A stretch of DNA of 64,000 nt from Lomentospora prolificans (taxonomy: Eukaryota; Ascomycota; Sordariomycetes; Microascales; Microascaceae): NCBI GenBank assembly GCA_029532625.1, contig JARFXM010000004.1, positions 2,232,001 to 2,296,000 on the forward strand. Reading direction: 5' to 3'. The notes under the pieces were generated by a model. That model was not told where the DNA came from. It saw only the letters and a program-made list of their open reading frames with translations, and ran no database searches. Below, one piece after another: positions 31,548-43,922 of this stretch (the stretch's first letter is position 1; every line of letters begins with the position of its first letter). The position numbers and the translations under genes were made by a program.

Positions 31548-34500
31548 TCACGACCCGGTACCTCCCATCTCCATCGTCTGTTGCTCGAATATCGTATCAA
31601 AGTTCATATCATGCATCAACATGTTGCTGATATCATTGTCTGTCATATTGACGTCCATGTTTGTTCCCACTTCCTGTGGTAGCCCTTTTCCAAAGTCTGG
31701 CGGGAAAGGCTGCTCGGAAGTCAGGGATGGAGCCACTGGAATCGGGGCCAGGATGACAGCGGAACCCCCACCGTTTACGCGCGTCTCTCCGGCGGTGCTG
31801 GAGGTGCTGCTACTTCCACTCAGTTCCTCCTGCATCAGCTTCTTGAACTTTCCAAGAAGCACTTGATCGTCTGCCGCCGTGTCCTGGGTACCAAGAATGT
31901 CCCTACCGCGCCGACGTAGAGCATCATCGTCGGGGAACTGCCCCCTGTTCTTGACCTCAAACTGCACAAACGTGCGCAAGCCTTCCTCGAGCTCTCGGGC
32001 GCAGAACACACGACCCGGTCGCGGGTATCGCGATGATATAGTCTGCAAATATCTGTTGGCTGCCGAAGTCGACGTCTCGAACTGACGGCCGGCCGGGCCA
32101 ACAGGAACCTGCACAACCTCGTCACCATTATATTGTGGCGCTGCGGTGTCCTTGAAGTATGTGTAAGGAGGAGCAAACCCAGAACCGCCTTCCTTCACTG
32201 CCCATGGATTAACCAAAGGCAAACCGGGACCCTCTTTGATGATTCCAACGTCGCGCTTGAATCGTAAGAGCCATTCGGCATTATCTGCCGCAGTTTGGTT
32301 CCAGGGATCATCACTTATTAACATTAGCTCGTTAGCTTCCAACAAACAAAATAGCGTATAGTGTCCTCGCCTGAAACGTGGCGGAGAAAGTAAACTCACT
32401 CATCATATAGGATCCACCTGGCTTGATGCTTGAGCTCCTCATCCGACGGAGTATGCCGATTAGGATTGTTAGCCGACATTGCCGACATCGCGTATCGGCC
32501 TAGCTCTCTTGCCAATCGACGGTAGCAATTTGCGTCGTTGAAGAGAACAATCCCGCGGTCGCTCCTCTCGCTACCCCATGTCAAAAGCGACGCCGCGCCG
32601 CTGGAACCGTTTTCCGCGCTCCGCGACCTCTTGGAAGCCACCTCATGTATATATGATGCTGACTCCGCTCCGGAGTTGTAGTTCGGTGTAGGCTTGTTTG
32701 ACGTTTCTGCGCTGTCCTTGAGCGACTGGCCTTGGCTGTGTCGTTGTTTAAATGCGGCTAACCACATGGCGTTGTCCGCCGCGGTTTGGTTCCAGCCGTC
32801 TTCGATTTCGTAGATGATGATACGAGCCTGCCTCTGTAGATCCGCGTCCGTAGGCTCAATTCCGAGAGACTTCTGTAGATCGATGTAATCGCCGAGTTCT
32901 CGTTCCAGCCTGCTATAGTTGTGAACTGTAGAGTCGATCTTGGTCGGATCTGTTGGCCGACGCTTCGAGTCCAGGATGTCTTCGCTCCGGGGCAGCTGCG
33001 CCCGTTGTCTGAAGCTAGCAAGCCAACCAGTAGAGCATTTGATCAGGCGGATAAGCCAGTTGGCCACGGCTTCTGACGGGTGAGTCGATATTTCTTCCAT
33101 CTTACCGACGATGCGGCAAGCCTCTTCCTGAAGCTCGTCATCCATGGCCGTCAGGCCCAATAGCTTCTTGGCCCTGACGAACTCGTGTAGTTCAAATTCC
33201 AAGGGGCAGGCCTCGAAAAGGTTGTCCTTGCCGTTGATCTTTAGGATAGCCAGCCTGTTTTCCGCCTGGGATCGAAGAGGACCAAATTGTGCTTGTTGTC
33301 GGTATGTCTCAGACGACATGATGAGATCTCGCAACCATGAGACTGTAGACGCGATCTCTCGCAGGGATAGAACTTCTGCGGCAAAAATAATACGACAGGC
33401 TTCAACTTGTAACTGGGAATCTTCCGGGATTCCCAGCTCCCTTGACTTGTCCATAAAGTAGTCTAACTCTATCTTGATTAACTCATAGGCGTTTCGCGGA
33501 CTCTCCGGGGGCGCAGCGCTCGCCGCGAATGGAAGTGGGGTGTTCCGTTCGTTATGAATAAGATCTATGGTTTACGCAAAGAAAAGTCAGAAGGTTTGAT
33601 CCGGTCGATAGGGTATTGGAGAGGTCGCATACACGGTGGGATCGAGTTTTCGACTAATTCCAGGACGTCTGGTTCGAAACCCCAGTCACCCTTCCAGTCC
33701 TCCATGGAGTAACCCATCTTGAAGTGCTCTGCCAAGTGGTCTACTCGTATGCTCCATGTGTTCATTGATATGCCGCAGAAACCGCACACTGACCGAATTT
33801 CAGGTGTCGTTACTTTCCAATCCTTCATAGACCAGTCGGCGAACTTGACATTGTGAACAAGCCTTAGATGCTGGTTGAGATGGTCCTTCCGGTAAAAAGT
33901 CCTACCTTCCAGGGGTTTCTCCTGGCAAGCGGAATAGTTGTGGCTTTCGATATGCTCATCCGTAGGTTCTGTTTCGCCGCAGAAGACACATGATAGAATC
34001 TTGACATCCGGCTTCACGGCCTTGGGACCCTGGTTACAGCATACCCACCTCTCGAGCGACAAGTGGAGAGACTTCTCGTGTCTCTGCCAGTCATGCTTCG
34101 TTTTAAATGTTTCGGTACAGAAAGTGCACTGGTAGGTCCTTAAGGGAGCACCCAAAGGGGCTTTCTCATTCATGCGCTTAGGGGCGTTGCGGCGCCTCCT
34201 CCGGCGGCGACTATTGCGGCCAAAGGAGCCAAAGGAACCAAACGATCCGCGAGAGGCGTGAGAGTATGCGGAAGCAAAGGAGCCACCAGAAGAGTGCGAG
34301 GTGCCGACACTGCTCGCGGAAGATCCGTGGAGAGAGCGTCCCGATCCGTCATCTGTGTAAACATGGCTAGAAGGAGTCGCTCTGTCGGAGGAAACTGTAG
34401 ATGCCGTGACGGCCCTAGCAATGGCGATGGCCGAAGCGGGCTCATGCTCTGGCGGGGAGTCAACCCATCGCTGCAGTGGATTCATGCTTTCTAGTGCAGG

Positions 34501-35370
34501 AGTAGCCTTCCGGACGGGGATATCAACGGGTGTGCCAAGGCCAAAACCAACTTGGGGCGAAGTAGATCGGCCGGGAGTAGGGAACTTGCCGCGTCGGCGA
34601 GCGTTAGCTAGCCAATTGGTAATCTGAGTTTTGGTGAGGCCGGTCTGGCGCTGGAGCATGTCTTTCTCCTCGTCGCTGGGGTAAGGGTGCCGTTGATGGG
34701 TTGAGAGCCATTGCCGAAGAATACGGATTGACTCCCTCGACAACCGAGCACCAATCTTGCCAAGAGCAGGGGTCGCAAGCTGGCTTGGCGTCGGGGCGGG
34801 ACCCCCGGAGAGCGGCCGTGAAGGCATTTTCTCAGTCGGGGATGGGTTCGCAACCGGGTTACCGGAAATCGAGGTTTGTTCAGTGGGAAAGTCTAGGCTG
34901 GCTTGCTGTTCAAGCCGGGCAAGCCACGAAGGTTGTTGGCCTGCAGACTCTGAAAGGATGGAGGGAAACTCCACGGCAAGACTGCAATCAAGATTCAAAG
35001 CAACACAACTAGTACAATAGCCACGATGCTGACCCTCGCGGATGATTTTGCAATGGTAACCGGCGCCACAGCAGTTGACACACGGAACGGGGGGGATTTC
35101 AAAGCAGCTCGGCGAGACAGTACCCGGACCCGCGTCCATGTCAAGAGCGAAGTTGGTGGTATCAAGTTCGGGGGCGCCAAGCCCGGGAAGGGCTTGCTCA
35201 CCAGAGAAGTGCTGTAGGGCGAAGAATCCAAAGTCATCATCGTTGACATTTTCAAGGGCGAGGTCAATATCCAGACTTGGATCGTTCGTCGAAAAGTCCT
35301 GTCCGGAAGGGTCTAGGGGCATGTTGAAGGAGGCGCTACCGGCCTGATCCCAATTGATAAATTCATCCAT
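31548..35370 (-). CDS. TALE-homeodomain and C2H2 zinc-finger transcription factor
   Basis: Predicted nuclear DNA-binding regulator of 1222 aa. Exons on the minus strand are 35370-33633, 33564-32400 and 32313-31548 (3669 nt). An acidic N-terminus (1-90) is followed by a Cys-rich segment at 97-129 (CVNCC...C...CTSC...C). A TALE/KN homeodomain follows at about 207-262, with the recognition-helix motif ITNWLANARRR. A Ser/Arg-rich linker precedes C2H2-type fingers: a classic C-x2-C-x12-H-x4-H (CTFCTETF...HEKSLH) and two less regular ones (CVFCGETE..., CGFCGISM...HLAEH). The C-terminal half carries five diverged copies of a repeat with the core WNQTAADNAxWL. Splicing gives IPPYLIHNER and ILYDDDDPWNQTAADN. 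The start was placed at MDEFINWDQ; an in-frame Met at 35460 is possible. Targets are unknown. Confidence 0.9.
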
Positions 35371-38300
35371 GGCTTGCAGTTGGACAGGCGACAGACACAA
35401 ACGAAGTGGGAGTGACTTGAAGGGCGTAAACAGGAGGCCAAGGAAACCACGCAGCGGCAACGCAGCTTGTGCAAGCCAAGTAAAGGAGTATCGTCAGGGT
35501 GGGCCTAAGTACATGTAATTCGAAAGGCGTGACGATGTACTAGACTGAACAGGACCAGTTATTGCCCGAGATATTGAAACGCAGGTCTCTCTCGAGTATA
35601 TCGTGACGGGCAGTGGAGATTAACAACCAGGTCCAGTCCTTCAACCAACCACAGATCCCACAGTCAACAAATAGATGACGCCCCTTTCGACGCTTCCTAC
35701 ACAGTAGCGAAGGGCGTCGGGCGATGGGAAGCACTCGAAATCTCTAAGACGAAGAAAAGGCAAGAGGTTGGAGAAACAAAGGATATGAGCGGCCAAATGC
35801 AGGGCTAGGCTGGGACCGAGGAACCTTTTATTGAGGTACATGGCCAAAGTCACTTGCTAGAGGGCATCTAAACTGGGAAAACGATGCCATGTGCCATGGC
35901 CCCTTTCAGCCACGAGGAAACGATGCCAGATTACAATGGAATGAAGTGCTAGAACGGGCGCGAAGATCTAGCTAGGATGGTCTAGTTCTGGGCCCCGCGA
36001 CGGAGAGAAATGCATTCTGCCAACAAGGTTTGTGGTCGCTGGGGCGAGATGCCGAGGCCGGTGATGGATGAACTAAAAGCTTTCCGACTGCCTTCGTCCA
36101 GTGACGGCGTGGATCCATCCACAAAGGACTTGGGAGTGCCACCAAGGGTACATCGGGTGTGCGCCGAAGTGACCTGGAATCGAAACCAAATTGCATGGGC
36201 AACAAGAGAATCTGTGTTATGAGGAAAGGTCCCATTTGACAAGGCCGCATGGGATGACCGACAGGATGAGAGGCGAAAAAAAGTTCCCTATTATGGAATA
36301 AGGCCGGGTGGTGTCACAGCTAGTGGGAGGGTTGGATGGAGATACGGCTGCAGCATGTCAATTCTGCGCCCTTCGAATGACTAGCCAAGCCCTTCCACGA
36401 AAACCAGTGCAGGGGGAACATGGGGGTGGGGGACCGGCCAGCCAGCGATCCATTGTGAGCTGGAGCGGTATGGGTGTGTGAGTTTGGGGGTTCCCAGCGT
36501 ATCAGAGGCCTGGGAAGATTCCTGACATGATGTATCGGCGGTGTGGGAACAGCACGCAACCGAGCGCGGGAACAGTGAGTCGGAGGCGGGGAAATTCGCC
36601 TTCTTTGCTGACCTCGAAATCGTTCCCTGCAAGGTATAACGATACATCGCACAGTTTCTGGCTGATTGTGCTCCCACTGGCCCCATCTACACTAGATCCA
36701 CCGGAAAGGATCTTTGAACTGCCACTTGGTCGGGGTCAGACCTAAGGGCCCTTGGGAACGATCAGGCCCGGCACTCATTTTACGAGTCAAATCATCTCCA
36801 CGCCGAATATCTAGAGATGAGTGCTTGTCAACATCGGTAAAGGAGGGCTACATTTCTAGAAGTGTCCGAGCCGGCTTCGAAAAAGCCGCTGTGGCACCCA
36901 GACTGGGACACTCGTGCTGAGGACCCCATCTCCGAAATTCGGGCTCGTGATCCATTTCTGGGCAGTGTCTAGATTCACGGATTTCTCTGCATAGTGTGTA
37001 ATACACCATGTTATTGCCCAACAAGATACTTAACTGTTCCATGGGGTTACCGTACGGAAGGATATGTCGAAATTGATTGAGGCTACGCGGATGTATCAAT
37101 TGTCCTCGGGTCGATTCTGAGGTTGTCTTTTCCGCGCTGCAAGCGCACACCTCCTCTCCTCAGCTCCGGCCCGCTAACCGTGACACTGTGTACATGGAGC
37201 GGATGGGCGGATGCCCTAAATCCACGCATGAACTTTGGCGCCTTTCCCCAATCCAGCCACATGCTCCTCCGCTTTCGGTGGCCTTGTTCCCGTTCCTTCC
37301 ACCAAAATCTGCCCAGCGCCGCCAAACGTCACCGGCGCTCGGCCGATACGGCATCACGCCTCCGTCGGCCCTCACCTCACGCGACCGCCGTTCTCTCGCT
37401 TCGCTCGCTTTTGTGTTCCCGTTTTCACGAACAGCGTCTTTTTGGAAACCACCCCGGGTGGTCTATATTGACCCCACGTTTCACTCAAAAAAAAACATGT
37501 GCCTTAGGCCCAGTTTCCCCTAACTTTCTCGAGTAGTCGAGGTTTACTAAGTGAGTCAGATTTGAGTCGGGGAGGTTCGAATTGCCCTGTCTCTATCGTA
37601 GGCGACTTCCCCCGCATACACAAGGTGGAGGGAAAGCGATATCCATATGTTTCAAAACCATTCTCAACTTGAACACACTCCAATCTACGTTTGACACTAC
37701 AGGCCACGATCCAATGGCCCAGACCCTTTCCCCGTCAACTAGTCCATAGGGACACCTCGTCTTTTCCAAGGCTGCCCATTCGAAGCACTCAGCTATTTTT
37801 GCCCTAGTCACAGCCCAGGGGATCATTGCCTCTTCCACCTGTAATATCAGTGATTTCGTACTTTATTGCCTCTATGACTCCGTTATTGTTCGGGACTGAG
37901 GATGGATTCGATTGTGATAGTCGGATATAGGATCAATCCGAGTCTATGGGCCCTATTACGGCCTTGATTGGGGTTCCTTTCTTCGGCTCCACTCCATCTT
38001 AGAAAGTCCGTCCACAAGAGCACAAAGATTATTCGTCGCCCTCGTCCGGGGCGGCAAAGTTGCCACGACAGAAGTTCCAACCTGCCATTGACACTGGTCA
38101 CTCCAGAGAGGGTTCACTTCGAGCCCGTCTCACTTTAACGACCCGAGCCGGTCCTTTGAGGCTGCTAGTGAAGTCCTTTGGCTGCGGCGGGCCTATTCCC
38201 AGGTGAGGAGTCTATGAAGAGACAGCATCTATCTACACGTCGTGATATCATTAAGGTGCCGTCTTCGCCAACTCTGATCACTTAAACTAATGTCGATAAG

Positions 38301-39927
38301 ATAGAGAGCGGGACCACATTGCTCTCGTTGCAGTCCCATGTACGCGCTCACCTCGTTTCCTATATCCTCTGACGTGTGTCCATCGGCGTTTATTCGTCGC
38401 AGTCATCGGCGGGGAAGCAAGTCTACTCTAGCGAGCTTCCCTCGAAAGGTAGTTCATTTCCGCCACCCCCCCCCCGGGAGGGTACTACACTGGCGATTGT
38501 TTGGAATAAAGCAGGGGCAACTGGGAAACCACTGAAATACCCGTAATGGCACCAAACTGGCTCGTTTTGTTTGGGGTACCGGGCTAAGCGGACAAATTTC
38601 TCTATTACCCAACCCCCCCACCGCCGCAGCTGGTTGTTTAGAAGGCACGGTGTATCAAGACATGAGTAAACCCTTAAATCCATAGGCTTTGGTCTCTTTC
38701 ATAGGTTTCACATGATTAAACAGTTTCCACTCATGCCACGAGACCCCTTGGCTATTGAAGTGTCGACGAAGAGACGCCGGGTTTTGTATCTGCCATCACT
38801 CTATTTCACCATAACCCTTTATATTCACCAATTCTAGCCTATATATTGATTGAAGTTACCGAGGATGTGGTGAAACCGGGCTGTTCCGTGTTGGGTCTCG
38901 TTTTGGCATTCCCGGCGTTTACACACGCGTTGCTAGGTGTTATGCTTCGAAGACATGCCTCTGCGTTAGGCATGGAAATAGGCCCTGAGAAGCACAGCAA
39001 CCATCTTTTTTCTCAATTGGAAAGCCCCCGACGCCTATAGTTAAGTATTCATATTCTTCGTAATGCCCGTCAAGTATTTAAAGGTCAAAGCCCTGCCTCC
39101 TCGTCCTTGTAAGCTTCGCCTCTCTCCTGACTCTAACCGGCCATATTCCAACTCGGCCGCGATCTGCCACATCGCACCTCTTAAATGCATCTTTGCTCTC
39201 CAACTTCACCGGTTTCCCCTGCTGAAGAAGCAGATATAAGTTGATCCAATGGGGTCCTCGAATTTCAGGCAGCAGAATTAATCACGCGTCACGGAGCGGG
39301 CAGCTCCGCTCGATTTGAAAAGCATAATGGAGACCAGTATCATGCCTCACATTCATTCTCAGCCTCCGTTGGCCTTGATCTCGATCAAAGCGAGGGTAAA
39401 TGCTCCCCATGTCTTTAATGGCGGCCCTGGATCTGGTGTGAATGGCATTTACACACCGTTCCGGGTCAACAGGCCCCGTGCCTGTCTGTCATGACTCTTC
39501 CTCCCACAAATCAAGACGGAGAAGCAAGACCATGACTCCTATGGAGTTTTGGACCCTATATCTACAGATTCAAATCCGCCATACTTAAGGATAACAGAGG
39601 CGGTAGTCGATCAGTTGAGTCGTTTCGCAACAAACAGTATTAGAAACTAACTTCATACGGGGTACCTAGCCTTGGCACAGAATTCTGTTAAGGAAAAACC
39701 TATTCTGAAATAGACACATCCTTGCAGGATATGTATCATCATATCGGTTATGCTGACACAGTGATAATTCTTAAGCGTTATGTTTCGAGTCCGATTTAAG
39801 GTGAAGACATCCCGAGTCGAGTATTGACAAGCTGGGTAGTTCTTGGCTTTTTCACACCAATTGTATTCTATCAAACCCAGAATAAACCGCAGAAAAAAGT
39901 TGCAAAATAACTAGAAGAGGTACAGAA
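35371..39927. promoter_or_regulatory. Long intergenic region between two divergent TF genes
   Basis: A 4.56-kb stretch separating the start codons of the homeodomain factor (left) and the bZIP factor (right). I find no conserved coding sequence in either strand. It probably holds long 5' leaders and regulatory DNA for both regulators, and upstream ORFs occur in it. A run of nine C lies near 38466. Non-coding RNAs are possible. Confidence 0.45.
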
Positions 39928-41193
39928 ATGGCGATGGAGAGCAGCAAAGGGAGTTTACCAGAGCGGCTTGGAGCTCCCCATAATGACCCAAACGCCTCAG
40001 CGAACTCATACGTTCCACCCCGGACGAGGCAAAGAGTCTATAAGGCTCCGCCCCCCCTCGCGGTCCCGAATATTGACGAGGATGCCGCGGAGAGAAAGAG
40101 AGTTTTGAATGTCTTGGCTCAAAGGCGGTACAGTATGGCCTCACCCTTTCTTAAGTCTCGCAGAACTCTACGTCGAGTCTATGCTCGGGCAACAACAAAG
40201 AGGCAACTTACTAAATTTCGAGCTCAAGGGGAGCGAAAACGGGCGAAAAAGAAAGCTGGGGGCAGTTCTAGTGAGACGAGTTCGTCGCATTCAAACAACT
40301 CACCGCCAACCGCGAGCAGCTCGACCCCAGAACCCGAACGGAGGGGACCTCTACCAGCAGCTGCGGAGGACGAAATCAGCCGCGAAGGATTCGAGGCGAT
40401 GATGGACGTCATACCAGACATTTCCTCGGGAAACCTAAGCGGCGTTTCTACCTCTGACTGGAGCAATATCTCTCTGGCGAGTCCCAGCTTTTTTACTGCT
40501 ACGCTGGTCACTGGTCTGGAGGCGCCCAACGTCATGCTTGAAGGGAGCAACGGCGACACGGCGGGGACAGCCTCCAGCAATACGAGACCAGGGGACACGT
40601 TTGTGCCTAGTATTGACCCCGCATCACTCTGTTTAGTTGATAGTACTTCTTCGTCAAGCTCAGGCGCATCCGGCTTATCCCCAGACAGCTACTTACTTCC
40701 GGTAAACGAGCTCACCATCCTCAGAGCCGTACTCCGGATCTCGCACCGCATAGGTTGCGACCAGTCTTTTTGGCAACTCGAAGCTACATCCCCGTTTTAC
40801 GCCGGTACGGGACCGCCTACCGAGCAGCTGCCGGAGTGTTGGCGGCCCACTCCGTCGCAGCTTCTTGTTCCCCATCACCCTTTCATAGACTTTCTGCCCT
40901 GGCCTAGCGTGCGGGAACGCATGATAGCTGTCTTGAGCCTTCCACCGGAATGCCGGCCACCGAACGCATCTAGTCCACTTGCACTCATTGAGTTTGCCTA
41001 TGATGTAGAGGATAGCCACGAGGGTATGAGAATCTGGGGAGACGACGTATACGATCCTGCGTCGTGGGAGGTTGGGCAGGTTCTGTTCGAAAGGTGGTGG
41101 TTCATCTTTGATCGGGACGTTATCGAGAACAGTAACAGATGGAGGAGTTTGAGGGGTGCATCTACTCTTCATATGAGCTTGCCGGAGGCATGA
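39928..41193 (+). CDS. bZIP transcription factor with DUF3425 domain
   Basis: Predicted nuclear regulator. The spliced form uses exons 39928-40132 and 40229-41193 (1170 nt, 389 aa). Splicing produces the basic region ERKRVLNVLAQRRYRERKRAKKK (about 52-74), which carries the fungal bZIP signature N-x2-AQRRYRERK; no long leucine zipper follows, as is common in this subfamily. A Ser-rich linker leads to the DUF3425 domain (about 225-380), recognised by WRPTPSQLLVPHHPFIDFLP, PWPSVRERMIAVLSLP and WEVGQVLFERWWFIFDRDV. The intron has donor GTATGG, a TTACTAAAT branch site and an AAG acceptor. It is 96 nt long and contains no stop, so an unspliced message would encode 421 aa with a broken basic region. 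DUF3425 bZIPs are often tied to stress, development or secondary metabolism, but the role here is unknown. Confidence 0.88.
   Translation: MAMESSKGSLPERLGAPHNDPNASANSYVPPRTRQRVYKAPPPLAVPNIDEDAAERKRVLNVLAQRRYSMASPFLKSRRTLRRVYARATTKRQLTKFRAQGERKRAKKKAGGSSSETSSSHSNNSPPTASSSTPEPERRGPLPAAAEDEISREGFEAMMDVIPDISSGNLSGVSTSDWSNISLASPSFFTATLVTGLEAPNVMLEGSNGDTAGTASSNTRPGDTFVPSIDPASLCLVDSTSSSSSGASGLSPDSYLLPVNELTILRAVLRISHRIGCDQSFWQLEATSPFYAGTGPPTEQLPECWRPTPSQLLVPHHPFIDFLPWPSVRERMIAVLSLPPECRPPNASSPLALIEFAYDVEDSHEGMRIWGDDVYDPASWEVGQVLFERWWFIFDRDVIENSNRWRSLRGASTLHMSLPEA
40133..40228 (+). other. Stop-free 96-nt intron inside the bZIP basic region
   Basis: Starts GTATGG and ends CTCAAG, with TTACTAAAT about 20 nt before the acceptor. 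Its length is divisible by three and it has no in-frame stop. Removal restores the invariant Arg after QRRY (RRYRERK); retention replaces it with RRYSMAS. Confidence 0.75.
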
Positions 41194-43922
41194 TTCAAGT
41201 TTTAGAAAGGTATGGGAGGCCTGGGTATTTGATGTCGTGCGTCCGCCTCTGCCTAATAAAGGCGACCCAATGCAGCGTAAACTTGAATACAATATAAAGA
41301 CTAACGAGGAGAAATCATGGAGGAGCAAAGCTAGTTGAGAGAGATGCACCATTGCTTCTCTTCCACGGGTGTAGCAACCATTCCCGGATGATCCTTTCTT
41401 GCCAAGGTCTCCTGAATATAACAAGGGTTAATGTGGTCAACTAGGCAAATCCTGACTGAGTTCGGTCCGAGTTGGTTGGCTTTACCAAGTCGGTCCTGGA
41501 AATCCCGAGACGTCAACCATCGACACCGAAAGGGACTGCTCAAAGTCTCAAGTCCGTCTCACTTCCATTGAACTTCGTTACTCTGCTCGGCCATGGAGTG
41601 CGCTCCAAATCCATACGCTAGCTCAGGCAGGCTTCTGGGTGGGCCAGCCTAACCATAAATGCCGGAGTTTAGTATTATGGGAGAGACGCAGATCATTCGG
41701 GACAGTATTCTAGCAAAAGTATTCGAAAGCGTGAATAGCTATGAAATACGTTATTTCTCAGCTGCTTCGATTCGAAAAATAGACTATCAAATGTGAACTT
41801 GGATGAAGCGAAATATACAGTGCAAAGCCTTTTCTTGACGATGCAAAAAAAAGTGTTAGAATACTAAAGGTGTTCAGTAGCAAAGTCTTCGTGTAGCGAT
41901 AATAAGTCGTTGCATAGTTGGACATGGAACCAGGTTCTTGGGGCCGCAAATCGTGACTGATCACAATAATGGGCAGGATATTGCATCGAGAGGGTGGGAT
42001 GGAATTAAAGAGCTAGAGATCAACGATTAACAATGTTAACCGACCCAGTCGCAAGGCGTTCATTGATCTCTATCCGTATCCCCCCACGCTCTCGCTCGAC
42101 GCCTTGGCTAGTAGGGGCCCTCAGCATTCGAACTCCGAAAGACTCCCCCGTTGCTCAGAGTGTTGTTTCTATGGCTGCTCCAGGACAAGTAAATCGGAGC
42201 GTTCGGACTGCGGACCTGCCCCGCCATGCAGCTTCCTCGATTGATGGGTTGGTTGATGGAGGGGTCAAGCGGGGTTTTTTTTTTTTTTTTCTTCGCTTGC
42301 TGAGTGGCGGGTGAGGGGCATTTAATGGTTCTTGGCTCAGCACATTGTATCTCCCACACCGAGACCCTGCACCAAGCTTTTCAGCGAGGAGCGGGACAAG
42401 GCACACAGACACAGGGAATGTGGGTTGGTCCGGGCTGCGCTGGGCTGGATGACGGAGCGAGCAAAACCAAGACTACATGGAAGCGGTTTCTTGGACATGG
42501 CGGAAGAGAGCATGGTATCAATAGAGCGGCCATCTAGGGGTCCATAGACATCAATCACTGTTTAGCCTCGTGGACGGCTCCAATCAATTGGTCTTGCAAG
42601 GCTTGCCCCGGCCCTGAGCGGTCTTCGTGTAAAAGTCAAGGTTGCATGTGCATTTGTATGTAGGAGGTACGACTCTACATTCTCACCGACTCTTAATAGT
42701 AACTGCGCGGATGATGTATCAGGAAACATGAATTGGCACACTACATCATCACCGCACGGAAGCACATGTATTTGGTCACCTTGCATTGCCACGACCGAGA
42801 CAGAAACGCTACTTTCCTAACTCTGGAATGTGCAAGTTGTCTTATTAATTCTCTGGAAACTGGGGAAACCTAGAATGATCACATCAAGTGGTCCAGATGG
42901 TACTGCGAGGTACACGACACAGGTAGCCGCTAGTGGGGTAGGTAAGTACCGCTGGCTAGTGAGGGGCAACGAGGAGTAGCTGGCTCCCAGGCCACGAATA
43001 CTATTATGCTCTCACTCATCCATGGACTAGACACGATTGTACATTAGCCACCACCACGAAAGAACTTTGCATTGCAGCCAGCAGATTACTTGGAGATCCA
43101 CGTGTAACACCCTAACTCCCTACCACAATTGCTTGCCTTACCCTCCTACAAAATCTTCCCCTAGATTTCCGACATCCATAGATGGAAGTTGTTTTCTGGC
43201 ATTGGTAGGATTGATTCCACCTGTCGTATGCATTTTTACAGTCTGTTCTACTTGTACCCAATCATCCACTCCAACCAATAACATCAAGGCCATATTCGGA
43301 GCACTTAAGAAGAGTCTCATCGAGAATTTAGACTTCCAACCCGCCTGTCTAGATTCCTAATATTAGCTAGTGCCAAAAGTCTTTTCCCTGCCTGCAAACC
43401 TACCTCATCATTCCCTCCTAGAAGCTAGAAAATATTTTTAACCTTTTCTGTCCTCGACATTTTTGATAAGAGCGTGCCAGGCCCAGCTCCCTTGATAGCC
43501 TGCTCTCGCTATTAATCCTATCCCGCGCTTCACTTATAGCGATAGATCTCTTTCCTATTCACTTACTGTGTCTTGTGTGCTTTGTTAACTTAGTAAGTTT
43601 GCTTCTATGTTATTGCCTCACTGTCACGGCCGAAACCACTAGAAACGCTGGCGCGCTGTGTACCTCTTTGAACTTTACGATTCGTTCCGTTCTCGGCCGC
43701 CACGGAGCCCCGTAGTGCATAACTCCAACCTCCAACACAAAGCTTGACCTTCCACCTTTTCTCTAACACTCTTACCCCGGTTCTAGCCTCATTGGAGCGA
43801 GTGACAGCGTTCCTATGCCTTTATAGGCAATTCCACTTCCTCTCATACCTCGTGTGCCCGTTTCCTAGCTTCAAACCTCTATAAACGCCGCCTCCCAGCT
43901 CAACACACCATTTCCACCCAAC
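41194..43922. other. Intergenic stretch, bZIP 3' end and MTHFR promoter
   Basis: 2.7 kb without recognisable genes. A T14 run lies near 42277-42290. The last few hundred bases before 43923 are C/T-rich, as in strongly expressed fungal promoters. A TATAAA word at 43880-43885 is only 38 bp from the start codon, so it would imply an extremely short leader if it were the TATA box. Confidence 0.45.
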
